From positions 434,001 to 498,000 of the forward strand of contig NZ_FMWM01000002.1 of the NCBI RefSeq assembly GCF_900099555.1: a DNA stretch of 64,000 nt, written 5' to 3'. Positions 1 through 7,963 of this stretch are shown piece by piece. A program made the translations under genes and the position numbers. The first letter of the stretch is position 1, and the number at the start of each line of letters is the position of its first letter. This stretch comes from Peptoniphilus raoultii. Its GTDB lineage: Bacteria; Bacillota; Clostridia; Tissierellales; Peptoniphilaceae. The notes beneath the pieces are model-generated. The model was not told where the DNA came from and did no database searches. It was given only the letters and a program-made list of their open reading frames with translations.

Positions 1-145
1 AAAAATTATAGTCATGCATTTTTGCGGACCTAACAAGAATTGCATCAGGCTCTTCAATATCGGGGCCAAAGATAAAATCATCATCAAAAAGGTCAAGACC
101 CTTGTCTGAAATATTATTTAAAGTTTTTATTTTATAAATTGCCAT
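1..145 (-). CDS. serA: D-3-phosphoglycerate dehydrogenase, N-terminal part (runs off the window)
   Basis: Reading leftwards from an ATG at 145, the open frame begins MAIYKIKTLNNISDKGLDLF and continues to base 1 without a stop (48 codons). This opening matches the start of the NAD-dependent dehydrogenases that oxidise 3-phosphoglycerate, the first step of serine synthesis. The start codon lies inside the end of serC, a 14-base overlap, so the two genes are translationally coupled and together give phosphoserine. Most of the protein, including the NAD and catalytic domains, is outside the window, so the call rests on the N-terminus and on the serC neighbour. Confidence 0.75.
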   Translation of the reverse strand, partial: MAIYKIKTLNNISDKGLDLFDDDFIFGPDIEEPDAILVRSAKMHDYNF

Positions 146-1229
146 TTTTATGCTCCTTTTCAAAATCCTCCATATAATTTATAAGCGCTTTTACGCCATC
201 TATGGTCATGGAATTATAAATACTTGCCCTCATACCGCCAACAGACCTATGACCCTTTAAATTTTCAAGGCCTCTATCTTTCGCTCCCTCTACAAATTTT
301 TCGTCAAGGTCCTTTGAACCTGTAACAAAAGTTACATTCATAAGTGATCTATCTTCTTTATTCACTGGATTTGTGAAAATTTTTGAATTATCTATATAAT
401 CATATAAAAGTTTTGCCTTTTCTTCATTTTTCTTTTGAAATTCTAAAATTCCGCCATTATCTTCCAAATATTTGGCAACAAGACCGCACATATAAATATT
501 AAAACAGGGCGGAGTGTTATAAATTGAATCTTTAGAAATATGGGTCCTATAATCAAGCATAGTTGGCAGGTCATTACGGTCTTCCAAAGTTCCCTTTCTA
601 ATTAATACAATAACAACTCCTGCTGGGCCAAGATTTTTTTGAACTCCTGCAAAAATTAAATCGAATTTGTTAAAGTCATAGACTTCAGACAAAATATTTG
701 AAGACATATCGGCAACGAGAAGGGGTTTCAGATTTTCCGGTATTAAATCCGGACTAATTCTAGTTCCGTAAATTGTATTATTTGTGCAAAGATACAAAAA
801 TTTTGTTCTTGGGTCTAAATTATCTAAATTAATTTCAGGTATATAGGAAAAATTTTTATCTTCAGAGCTGGCAAGTTTTTGAGTATTAAAAAATCTAGTC
901 CCTTCATCATAGGCTTTTTTGGCCCAAGAACCGGTAACTAGATAGGATCCCACTTCATCACCCTTTAAGAAATTTAAGGGCACCATATAAAATTGAAGAC
1001 TTCCGCCAGCTTGCAAAAATAAAATGTCGTAATCATCTCCAAGACCCATCAAATGTTTAATTCTCTCTCCTACTTCTTCCTGAATTTTTTTATAGGAGGA
1101 AGATCGATGACTCATTTCCATAACTGACATTCCGCTCCCCTTATAATTCAACAAATCTCTTTTTGCTTCTTCCAGAACATCTAGGGGTAATTGAGATGGA
1201 CCGGCAGCAAAATTATAAATCCTATTCAT
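132..1229 (-). CDS. serC: Phosphoserine aminotransferase
   Basis: This 365-aa PLP-dependent class V aminotransferase converts 3-phosphohydroxypyruvate and glutamate to phosphoserine. The N-terminus YNFAAGPSQLP is the family signature, and the PLP-lysine region reads FAGVQKNLGPAG near residue 195. HRSVGGMRASIYN near the C-terminus is the conserved phosphate-binding end. Length matches the family. A strong AGGAGG site sits just before the ATG at 1229. The next gene, serA, starts inside its 3' end, making a two-gene serine operon driven by a good promoter at 1285-1313. Confidence 0.95.
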   Translation of the reverse strand: MNRIYNFAAGPSQLPLDVLEEAKRDLLNYKGSGMSVMEMSHRSSSYKKIQEEVGERIKHLMGLGDDYDILFLQAGGSLQFYMVPLNFLKGDEVGSYLVTGSWAKKAYDEGTRFFNTQKLASSEDKNFSYIPEINLDNLDPRTKFLYLCTNNTIYGTRISPDLIPENLKPLLVADMSSNILSEVYDFNKFDLIFAGVQKNLGPAGVVIVLIRKGTLEDRNDLPTMLDYRTHISKDSIYNTPPCFNIYMCGLVAKYLEDNGGILEFQKKNEEKAKLLYDYIDNSKIFTNPVNKEDRSLMNVTFVTGSKDLDEKFVEGAKDRGLENLKGHRSVGGMRASIYNSMTIDGVKALINYMEDFEKEHKNGNL

Positions 1230-1284
1230 TTCTTCCTCCTTTAATAAACTATTAATTTAACATAGTAAAATACTAGATTTTTAT

Positions 1285-1313
1285 ATTATAGTTCAGGATT
1301 TATAAATATGCAA
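1285..1313 (-). promoter_or_regulatory. Predicted sigma-A promoter of serC-serA
   Basis: On the minus strand TTGCAT (1313-1308) and TATAAT (1290-1285) are separated by exactly 17 bases, 56 bases before the serC start. No operator or riboswitch is visible in the short leader. Confidence 0.6.
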
Positions 1314-1393
1314 GTCTAAATACAAAATTTTGCTAGAAATTTACATATTTTTGGGCGGAAATTTTTCCTGGCATAGTTTTTATTAATTTTAAA

Positions 1394-1828
1394 TTATTCA
1401 TTTTTAATTCTTCTTCTCAAAAAATAAAGGCCCGAAAGGGAAAGAGCAGATCCAAGGCCGCTATAAGAAAAGCCTATAAAACTATGGGATAAAAGATTAG
1501 AAGCTCTAAGGCCTATGCCAGATGCCATCATAAAAATCATTACAAGATATGATTTAAGGTCAAAAAAAGTCCAAAAGGGTTTGAAATCATCCTTAGAATT
1601 TAAAATTCTTTTTGTATGTTTTTTTGCCATAGTAAGAAACATAAATCCAAAGGCAGCAAAGGTGCAAATGGAAAGGAAGGGCCAAAGAAAATTTATGGAG
1701 ATTTTCCCGTAAGAAATTAAGCCCAGCCTTAAAACGTTAAAACCAGCCATAGACCACACAAGGCCAGCAATGGTTAAAAGATTTTTTTTAGGTACCATAT
1801 ATAATTTTTTAATATTAAACTTTTGCAT
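1394..1828 (-). CDS. Small integral membrane protein of unknown function
   Basis: A 144-aa protein with about four hydrophobic segments and a basic C-terminus (YFLRRRIKNE). No family is recognised. Its start lies 14 bases inside the upstream membrane-protein gene, so it is the last member of the tetR operon that begins at 3448. It is probably a membrane partner of the larger protein, because the two are coupled and regulated together. The function cannot be told from the sequence. Confidence 0.7.
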   Translation of the reverse strand: MQKFNIKKLYMVPKKNLLTIAGLVWSMAGFNVLRLGLISYGKISINFLWPFLSICTFAAFGFMFLTMAKKHTKRILNSKDDFKPFWTFFDLKSYLVMIFMMASGIGLRASNLLSHSFIGFSYSGLGSALSLSGLYFLRRRIKNE

Positions 1829-2885
1829 ATCTAACTTCTCTTTTTAAAAGCTTTAGCACAAGCCAAATTATTCCGAATCCAAGCATAAGGTGACCAATTC
1901 CTGCAAGCCCTGACAAAGCACTGTCTGGAAATATAATTATACTGGGAGAAGTTATTGTATAAATTCCTCTTAAGATTAAGGAAATTATAGTCCATGTAAG
2001 GCCGCTAATATAAAGAACCAAAGGCTTTTTAAATTCATAGATTTTTTCTAAATCATTTTTCACTAAAATATAAAAAATTAACAAGAAAAGAAAACCAAGG
2101 ACCATAAGGTGAGTGTGAACAAGTCCAAGGCTTGTAAACTCTTCCCATGAATAGGTCTTAGTAAATTCTCTATAAAAAACTCCACCTAAAAGACCCATAA
2201 TTAAAAATACTACAGAATCTTTTAAAATATTTTCAACTTCAAAGTCTTTAATAAAATATTGAAAACCTCTTAGGACAAGGAGAACATAGGCAACAGTTTT
2301 TGGAATCATTAATAGACCGAAAAGAGGAAAAAATCTTGAAAGGGCAACAACTGGTAAATAGCAAATAAAACTTGCTGTAATTAAAAGGCTGACATTTTCA
2401 AGACCTTCCTTTTTCCTAAATTTGAAAGTCCAAATTATTAGGACTAGACCCATTATTGCAAAGGGAATATTTCTTATAATAGAGAAAAGATAATTTCCAG
2501 AACTGCTCCACAAATTTTGAGGAAGAAGAACACATATAATCCTTATGGCCGCTAAAAAATAAATGGCGATAGTTTTATTTCTATTATTATCCCCACTAAT
2601 TTTTTTGTAGTAATCGTAAAAAAGAAGGTAGAAAAAAGTCATCGTTATGCTAGTTACAAATTCACCCCATGATAGGAAGAAGACATATTTTTCAAATCCA
2701 TTTACAGTAAGATTACTAACAATTCTTGGCAAAAGATGAGCACCATCACCAAGACCAAGAATAAGAGTCATTAAAGCAAATTTTTTAGCATCCCTATTAT
2801 TTTCTAGCAAAAGCCTAAAACCAAGGCCAAGAATTATACAAAGATAAGAAATATCAAAAAAAACCTCTATTAAATACATCATCAT
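1815..2885 (-). CDS. Polytopic membrane protein with C-terminal DUF2871-like domain
   Basis: About 356 aa with ten or so hydrophobic segments. The last 125 residues (starting around FLIMGLLGGVFYREFTKTYS and including LGLVHTHLMVLGFLFLL) resemble the small four-helix DUF2871 family, usually a stand-alone protein of about 130 aa. Here it follows an N-terminal membrane domain of about 220 residues. The start chosen is the ATG at 2885: AAAGGAGGG lies upstream, and the ATG overlaps the TGA of the tetR gene as ATGA. An in-frame start 21 bases further up is less likely. The conserved HTH-type histidines suggest a heme or copper membrane protein, but this is inference. Confidence 0.75.
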   Translation of the reverse strand: MMMYLIEVFFDISYLCIILGLGFRLLLENNRDAKKFALMTLILGLGDGAHLLPRIVSNLTVNGFEKYVFFLSWGEFVTSITMTFFYLLFYDYYKKISGDNNRNKTIAIYFLAAIRIICVLLPQNLWSSSGNYLFSIIRNIPFAIMGLVLIIWTFKFRKKEGLENVSLLITASFICYLPVVALSRFFPLFGLLMIPKTVAYVLLVLRGFQYFIKDFEVENILKDSVVFLIMGLLGGVFYREFTKTYSWEEFTSLGLVHTHLMVLGFLFLLIFYILVKNDLEKIYEFKKPLVLYISGLTWTIISLILRGIYTITSPSIIIFPDSALSGLAGIGHLMLGFGIIWLVLKLLKREVRYAKV

Positions 2886-3448
2886 CTTATTCCCTCCTTT
2901 ATCCAATTAATATATAACTTATAATGGTCGAGAAAATCCTTCCTGTCCCAATTTTCGTTAAATAGCCTTTTTACAAGAGAATGGACAACAGAACTTATAA
3001 AATTTAATTTTTCACAGTCCACGAGAGAAAACATAGGATTTTGGCAAGCTGGATTTTTTGACCTTAGAGCCTTCCATTTATTTTCAAGATCTGTATCAAA
3101 AGATATATACCTGCTTCTATATAACTTATAATTTTTTTCCTTAAAAATTTCATCAGCAAGAATATTGGCAAATAAATCAAGAGCTGAAATAAGATTCAAA
3201 TTATTGTCCCTCAAAAGATTTAAAAAAAGATCGTGAATTTCAACAATTTCTTTCTCTAAAACATAAAAATAAGCATCCTCAATAGAATCAAAATATTGGT
3301 AAAAACTCCCCCTAGGAATCTTTAACTCATCAACTAATTCTTTAACAGTAATATCCCTTATAGACTTCTTTTCAAAAGAACATCTTAAAGTATCATAGAC
3401 CATTTTTTTCTTTTCATCATTTAAATTAAAATAAGTATTCTTAGGCAT
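2882..3448 (-). CDS. TetR/AcrR-family transcriptional repressor
   Basis: About 188 aa. The N-terminal helix-turn-helix reads DITVKELVDELKIPRGSFYQ followed by YFDSIEDAYFYV, the classic TetR pattern; the ligand-binding half is all-helical and specific to the protein. Start chosen at 3448 because AGGAGGGG lies directly upstream; a longer reading would run through the promoter. It heads a three-gene operon with two membrane proteins (stop/start overlap ATGA). Two copies of an inverted repeat overlap its promoter, so it probably represses itself and the membrane genes until it binds a ligand. Confidence 0.9.
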   Translation of the reverse strand: MPKNTYFNLNDEKKKMVYDTLRCSFEKKSIRDITVKELVDELKIPRGSFYQYFDSIEDAYFYVLEKEIVEIHDLFLNLLRDNNLNLISALDLFANILADEIFKEKNYKLYRSRYISFDTDLENKWKALRSKNPACQNPMFSLVDCEKLNFISSVVHSLVKRLFNENWDRKDFLDHYKLYINWIKEGIR

Positions 3449-3463
3449 AAAACCCCTCCTAAA

Positions 3464-3505
3464 ATGACACATTGTCATTATAAGTGACGCCTTGTCATTT
3501 GTCAA
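3464..3505 (-). promoter_or_regulatory. Consensus promoter with tandem TetR operators
   Basis: The minus strand has a perfect TTGACA (3505-3500), a 17-base spacer and TATAAT (3482-3477). Two inverted repeats sit on it. ATGACA-N3-TGTCAT is at 3464-3478 and a variant, GTGACG-N3-TGTCAT, is at 3484-3498, exactly 20 bases apart (two helical turns). One covers the spacer, the other the -10 and start point. This is the expected arrangement for cooperative binding of the TetR protein encoded next. Confidence 0.85.
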
Positions 3506-3509
3506 TAAC

Positions 3510-3541
3510 AAAAAAGCACCCTGTTTAATCGGATGCTTTGT
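3510..3541 (-). terminator. Orphan intrinsic terminator, probably the ancestral guaA terminator
   Basis: On the minus strand AAAGCA...TGCTTT flanks an inner TCC/GGG pairing and is followed by a T run. No gene now ends just upstream of it. It lies about 70 bases beyond the repeat copy that ends in a guaA-like stop codon, which suggests it once terminated guaA before the island inserted. Confidence 0.6.
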
Positions 3542-3611
3542 TCTTTGTTATGATTTTGTTACGTTTAATTTTTATCTTGTGCATATTTAGCTAATTACAA
3601 AGTATTTTCAA

Positions 3612-3786
3612 TTACTCCCATTCTTCTTTTTCAAACGTACAATATATCCCAAACTATTCAAAATACTAGATTCCATTTTTTCTAATATCATTAAATCCAT
3701 CTAATTATAGAACATTTTCAAATTTTTAGTCCCGTCCCAGTTCCAGTACCGGAAACTAGTACTAGTTTAATACTGTCTTTGATACA
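3612..3786 (-). repeat. Island repeat copy C: 5' half, left-edge junction
   Basis: This copy shares the GTACTGGGACTGGGACGGGAC block, the 30-codon frame starting MDLMILEKMES, and the CGTTTGAAAAAGAAGAATGG end with the other copies. It stops at GAATGGGAGTAATTG, after which the sequence is unique. Homology with copy A extends further, through a CTGTCTTTGATACAA block (in plus-strand sense) up to about 3786. Only the 5' half is present, as expected for a P-core-B' junction at the outer edge of the island. Confidence 0.75.
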
Positions 3787-4053
3787 AAGGACCGCAATGG
3801 ATACAATTTCTTTATCTACGGTAATCGTTCTTTACCATAATCTAATATTCTTCCTATTTTCTTCTACTCTCCGCTGCTTGAGATGGCAGTGTAGGTGCCT
3901 TTTTTTACAGTCTTATTATATAGAATTTAAACGATACATATCCTGTGCTAGTCAATGTTAATATATAATTGGAGCTGTAAATTACATTTACAAATATTGT
4001 TTTTTAAAATGCTATTGAAATTTGATTTAATTAAGTTAAAAAGAGCACGTCTT
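3787..4053. other. Non-coding stretch inside island module 5
   Basis: There is no convincing gene here. A short open frame on the plus strand (3779-3961) has no ribosome binding site and no protein-like composition. A weak GGCA/TGCC hairpin followed by T residues lies near 3888-3906. The sequence is probably debris left between the repeat and the truncated oxidoreductase. Confidence 0.4.
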
Positions 4054-4479
4054 TCAATCATAACTTGTAAGTAGTATCCATCCAGACAAGGATTTACCTC
4101 TATTTTTTGAAACGTGATACCGACTCACACAACTCATAAGCTTCCCAAGCATATCAAGCATATCAAGCATTATAGATTTATCTTCATACTCGGCATAACT
4201 CCCGTCAAAGGCTCTGCCCATTTCTCCCATTATTGATACTATCTTTTCTCCTGCCTGAAATTTCTCACTCTTCTCAACAATTCCAACACATTCAATCCCA
4301 AGTATTCTTGGGAATTTAAAGCTTGACGAATATCCTTTTCTAGTGAAGATTTCTGAACGATTAATTCCAAATCCCTTTACTTTTATAAGCGACCATCCCT
4401 CTTTGATTTTAGGTTTTAGCACTTCCTGAACCACTAACTTATCTGTTTCGCCAGCTTCATAAACTACAACTGCTTTCAT
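4054..4479 (-). pseudogene. Truncated zinc-less alcohol dehydrogenase / quinone oxidoreductase
   Basis: The first 105 or so residues are a good match to the GroES-like N-terminal domain of the medium-chain dehydrogenase/reductase family: MKAVVVYEAGETDKLVVQEV, GFGINRSEIFTRKGYSS, FPRILGIECVGIVE and GRAFDGSYAEY. After that the protein turns into a short unrelated tail with a repeated LDM and ends at 141 aa. The family needs about 320 residues with a Rossmann NADPH domain, which is absent. It starts 5 bases after the ABC ATPase gene, so it was once the last gene of the marR-opuB operon. It is almost certainly inactive. Confidence 0.8.
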
Positions 4480-4484
4480 ATTTT

Positions 4485-5216
4485 TTATAACCTCTTCATT
4501 TCTATCAGTTTTTTAACAAAATCATTAGCAGGATTGTTCCGTACTGCTTCTGTTGTCCCAAATTGTTGAGTTTTTCCCTCATCCATTACCAAAATATGAG
4601 TCCCCATTTTGAAAGCTTCATAAATATCATGTGTAATAAAGATTATGGTACATTTCGTAAATTTATAGATTTCTTTCAAGTCCTCTTGGAGTTGATATCT
4701 TGTTATTGCGTCAACCGCACCAAACGGCTCGTCCATTAAAAGTATAAGGGGAGAATTAGCATATGCTCTTGCAATACCTACACGTTGTTGCTGACCTCCG
4801 GATAATTGGTCAGGATATTTTTCTTTTATATCTAAAGATAAACCTACAAGACCCAGCATATTGTCAACAATCTCATTTATTTCTCTTTCATTTCTTTTTT
4901 CAAGCCTTGGAACATAGCCTATGTTTTCTGAAACCGTCATGTGGGGAAAAAGTCCATTACCTTGAATTGCATAGCCAATTTTTCTTCTAAGTGAGATAAT
5001 ATCTTCGTCCAATATATTTTTTCCTGAGACCAATATTTCTCCTTCATCAGGCTTAAGTAACCCGTTTATCATTTTTAGGAGAGTGGTTTTCCCTGAACCA
5101 GATGTTCCAACTATACAGATAAAATCTCCCTCATTTATGCTGAGGTTAAAATCTCTAACTACCCATTTCCCATTGTAGGATTTACCAATATTCTTATATT
5201 CTATTATTTTACTCAT
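4485..5216 (-). CDS. ABC transporter ATP-binding protein, osmoprotectant/quaternary-amine (OpuB/EgtV) type
   Basis: A complete 243-aa ATPase. Walker A is GTSGSGKTTLLKM (about residues 36-48), the signature is LSGGQQQRVGIARAY and Walker B is LILLMDEPFGAVD, followed by the switch histidine in IIFITHD. The phrase MDEPFGAVDAITR is typical of the OpuA/OpuB/ProV group. It lacks the C-terminal CBS pair of longer osmolyte ATPases. It starts 1 base after the stop of the fused permease/binding protein and would energise it. Substrate (choline, betaine, carnitine or ergothioneine) cannot be decided from the ATPase. Confidence 0.9.
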   Translation of the reverse strand: MSKIIEYKNIGKSYNGKWVVRDFNLSINEGDFICIVGTSGSGKTTLLKMINGLLKPDEGEILVSGKNILDEDIISLRRKIGYAIQGNGLFPHMTVSENIGYVPRLEKRNEREINEIVDNMLGLVGLSLDIKEKYPDQLSGGQQQRVGIARAYANSPLILLMDEPFGAVDAITRYQLQEDLKEIYKFTKCTIIFITHDIYEAFKMGTHILVMDEGKTQQFGTTEAVRNNPANDFVKKLIEMKRL

Positions 5217-5217
5217 T

Positions 5218-6759
5218 TTATTCCTCCAAAAGTCCTTTTTCCCTCAAGAATTCTTTTGCGACATCACTTGGATTCTTTTGTTCAATTTCAACTTTATTAT
5301 TTAGAGTTGCCATAGTACTTTCATCAATTAAACCGTTTGATTTTTCTAAAACTGCATTTAATTCAGGATGTTTCTTGAGTATTTCTTCTCTTACAACCAT
5401 ACCCGCCATATATTTCGGATAAAAACCTAGATCATCTTCAAGAACTACGATTCTTGGATTTGTTATTTGCCCATCTGTTGTAAATACAGTCATAACATCA
5501 ATTTTTTTGTCATATAATGCTTGATATTTAAGACCATTATCCATATCTACAGTCTTTTTAAATTGGAATTTATAAGCATCGGCGAGTGCATTATATCCGT
5601 CTTCTCTTTCGAAGAAATCATATTCAGCTCCAAATATAAAATCTCCTGCATACTTTGCCAAGTCGGAAAATGTCTTAATATTGTATTTATCTGCCAAATC
5701 TTTCCTTATTCCCAAGCTGTAAGTATTATTAAATCCAAACATTCCTTTCCATGTCAATTTGTATTGTTTTCTATATTCTTTTTCAAGCTCATCAAATTGC
5801 TCATTAGTATAAGGATTGGTTTTCTTTAACACTATTTGCCAAGAAGTCCCTGTATATTCAGGATACATATCAAAATCTCCCTTTACAATCGCAGGGTGAA
5901 TGTTTGATGTCCCACCGCCAATTCCATGTGTGATATTTGCATCTAAACTGGTGCCATTTTTTATTAGCTCTCCAACGATTTCAGCCAATATATATCCTTC
6001 TGTTGTTGGCTTTGAAGCAATTTCTATGCTATCATTTCTTCCTCTCTGATAAAGAACAGAGCTTAATAAAGCTATGATAATTAATGATACCAATGCTATT
6101 TTCATTTTTTTATTTGCAAGTTTTTTTAATTTATGACTAGATATTACTTTTCCAAGTAAGCTTAAAAAACCATCAACAGTTAGCGCCAATAAGGCAATTA
6201 AAAAACTCCCTATTAAAATCAATACATCATTATTCGTAGTAATTCCTCTATAAATTGCCACACCTAAACCACCTGCACCTACGAAAGATGCAATACCAGC
6301 TAAAGCTATTGTCATGGTAACCATATTCATAATAGAAGAATATATTACTGGAAACGCTAGAGGAAGCTTAATCTTAAATAGGGTTTGAGATTCTTTGCTA
6401 CCCATAGCCCTACTTGCTTCAATAATTTTAGGGTCTATGTTAGTTATCCCTACATAGGTGCTTCTGACGATAGGTAATAATGCGTATATAGTAAGTGCAA
6501 TTATTGCTGTTGTATTACCTATTCCAGTCAAAGGAATCAAAAAACCCAAAAGTGCTATTGACGGAATAGTATAGGCTATACCTACTACAGATATGAAATA
6601 CCCTGCGATTTTAGGTTTTTGAGAAATAAATATACCAATAGATAATCCTACTACTACTGCAATAATAACTGCTGTAAATGTGATAACTATATGCTCCTTC
6701 AATAAGTTTAGATAAAACGACGAGTTACTTGATATCTCTTCAAAAATTTTATTAATCAT
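5218..6759 (-). CDS. ABC transporter permease fused to substrate-binding domain (OpuB/EgtU type)
   Basis: 513 aa in two parts. Residues about 1-215 form a five- to six-helix BPD permease domain with an EAA loop (EASRAMGSKESQTLFKIKLP). Residues about 235-513 form an OpuAC-type binding domain (IEIASKPTTEGYILAEIVGE, THGIGGGTSNIHPAI, DFDMYPEYTGTSW). The fusion places the receptor outside, tethered to the permease. Such fusions import choline, betaine, carnitine or, in the EgtU group of streptococci, ergothioneine. The YPEYTGT segment is common to the whole family, so the substrate stays open. It overlaps marR by 8 bases. Confidence 0.9.
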   Translation of the reverse strand: MINKIFEEISSNSSFYLNLLKEHIVITFTAVIIAVVVGLSIGIFISQKPKIAGYFISVVGIAYTIPSIALLGFLIPLTGIGNTTAIIALTIYALLPIVRSTYVGITNIDPKIIEASRAMGSKESQTLFKIKLPLAFPVIYSSIMNMVTMTIALAGIASFVGAGGLGVAIYRGITTNNDVLILIGSFLIALLALTVDGFLSLLGKVISSHKLKKLANKKMKIALVSLIIIALLSSVLYQRGRNDSIEIASKPTTEGYILAEIVGELIKNGTSLDANITHGIGGGTSNIHPAIVKGDFDMYPEYTGTSWQIVLKKTNPYTNEQFDELEKEYRKQYKLTWKGMFGFNNTYSLGIRKDLADKYNIKTFSDLAKYAGDFIFGAEYDFFEREDGYNALADAYKFQFKKTVDMDNGLKYQALYDKKIDVMTVFTTDGQITNPRIVVLEDDLGFYPKYMAGMVVREEILKKHPELNAVLEKSNGLIDESTMATLNNKVEIEQKNPSDVAKEFLREKGLLEE

Positions 6760-7192
6760 CTTCTTCCTCCAAATTTGAAATAATTTTTCTCAACATATTT
6801 TCAAATGTTTCTATATCTTTTAGCGAAAAATCCTTATAAAAAATCTCATTCATTCTATCAGTTGCAATTTTAGATTTCGTTTCTAAAGATCTTCCTTTCT
6901 CCGTTAGAAATATATATTTCTTTCTTTTATCCCTATCACATTGTTTTCGGTAAATTAAATCCTCTTGCTCCATTTTATTAAGCATATTCGTCAAAGTGTT
7001 GATTGCAAGCCCCGTTTCTAAGGATAAATCTGTACTGCTAAAATCATCCTTTTTCCATAAATAGTATAAAATTTTGCCCTGTTCACCATTAAATTCAGTA
7101 AGACCGTATTCAGAAAACAGTTTATTCAGTTTTCTTCCACTAAGGAATTTTGCTCTACCAATTAAATATCCACCTTCTATTTTCATTTCCAT
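6752..7192 (-). CDS. MarR-family transcriptional regulator
   Basis: 146 aa with the winged-helix pattern of MarR: FSSTDLSLETGLAINTLTNM as the recognition region and CDRDKRKKYIFLTEKGR as the wing and following helix. It is the first gene of the operon and overlaps the transporter by 8 bases. Two copies of a TATA-rich palindrome overlap its promoter, so it very likely controls itself and the transporter. The effector is unknown; because the regulated genes are an uptake system and an oxidoreductase, an imported amine or thiol or a redox signal is plausible. Confidence 0.9.
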   Translation of the reverse strand: MEMKIEGGYLIGRAKFLSGRKLNKLFSEYGLTEFNGEQGKILYYLWKKDDFSSTDLSLETGLAINTLTNMLNKMEQEDLIYRKQCDRDKRKKYIFLTEKGRSLETKSKIATDRMNEIFYKDFSLKDIETFENMLRKIISNLEEEDD

Positions 7193-7203
7193 CTCCTTTA
7201 GAT

Positions 7204-7258
7204 TCTATATAGAACTATTTTATATGGAGATACTACTATATAGAATTACCTTTGTCAA
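7204..7258 (-). promoter_or_regulatory. marR-opuB promoter with two palindromic operator sites
   Basis: On the minus strand TTGACA (7258-7253) and TAGTAT are 17 bases apart. The perfect palindrome TTCTATATAGAA lies at 7204-7215, and a second copy with the same CTATATAG centre lies at 7236-7243 inside the spacer. The pair is the obvious binding site for the MarR protein. Confidence 0.75.
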
Positions 7259-7410
7259 CAACTAATCATTAATTACCTACCCTCTGCAGTAAGTTACAAT
7301 TATATGATATTACAATCAATTGTATATCTGTGATGTCTAAATATATTTTTCAGTTTTTTCACTCTTAATAATGTAATCTATTGGCAAATTTAGAGTTGAT
7401 TTTATAGAAG

Positions 7411-7530
7411 GTATTTTTCTAATACACATTTTTTAGAAAGTAGGACATGGTTTTGCAAGTTGCTTTTTCTTTTCAAAAGTTTTTTTCTTCATATGTTAAA
7501 TATATTTTTAGTTGAATTTTTTTGATTTTT
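7411..7530 (-). pseudogene. mobC remnant (N-terminal scrap)
   Basis: This stretch can be laid base for base, with small gaps, over the start of the intact mobilization gene at 18788-18915: both share TTTTTCTAATACACATTTT, a run near GACATG..TTTTGCAA, and CTTCATNTGTTAAATATATT on the plus strand. The frame is broken several times. It shows that module 5 of the island once carried the same kind of mobilizable element as module 2. Confidence 0.7.
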
Positions 7531-7876
7531 AAAATAAATATATGTATACAAAAAGGCCGCAGCTTGAAACTACGGTCTAATTTTTTATCCAAATGTAAAC
7601 CACTTGGAACTATTATTTAGTTTATTCTTTTTTACAAATGTTCCCATTTTAATCCCAGTTACAGTTCTTCATCTTCTGTAACCGTTGATTTTACAAAGCT
7701 TTTAATTTTTTTACTACTTCTTTTCAAATATACGATACATCTCAAACCGTTCAAAATACAAGGTTCTTTTTTTTAATTTCGTTAAGCCGTCTAAATATAA
7801 TACATTTTCAAATTTTTAATCCCGTCCCTGTACCGAATCCTCAATCCATGTCTAGTTTCCAACCGTCTTTGATACA
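7523..7876 (-). repeat. Island repeat copy A: full length, core deleted
   Basis: Both halves are present: the 3' half with the hairpin GGCCGCAG...CTACGGTC and the CCAAATGTAAACCACTTGG block, and the 5' half with the GTCCCTGTACCG block. Homology with copy C continues to a GTCTTTGATACAA block near 7876. The 11 or so bases that make up the GAGTGGGAATA core in copy B are missing here (AAGAAGTAGTAAAAAAATT reads straight across), so this junction may no longer be a recombination target. Confidence 0.75.
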
Positions 7877-7923
7877 ATTAAATTATTTCTCTTAACCTTG
7901 AAACTCTTTACATTTGGGCATAG

Positions 7924-7957
7924 AAAAAGCACCTACTAAGTACAAGTAAGTGCTTAC
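7924..7957 (-). terminator. Intrinsic terminator of the broken merR gene
   Basis: The minus strand folds AAGCACTTACT against AGTAGGTGCTT (one G-U pair) and continues into a T run. It starts 7 bases after the ancestral stop codon of the regulator at 7964, so it belongs to the original gene. Confidence 0.8.
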
Positions 7958-7963
7958 CTATGA

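Noticed and set aside
3779-3961. Plus-strand frame of 60 codons beside repeat copy C
   Set aside because: No ribosome site or recognisable protein composition.
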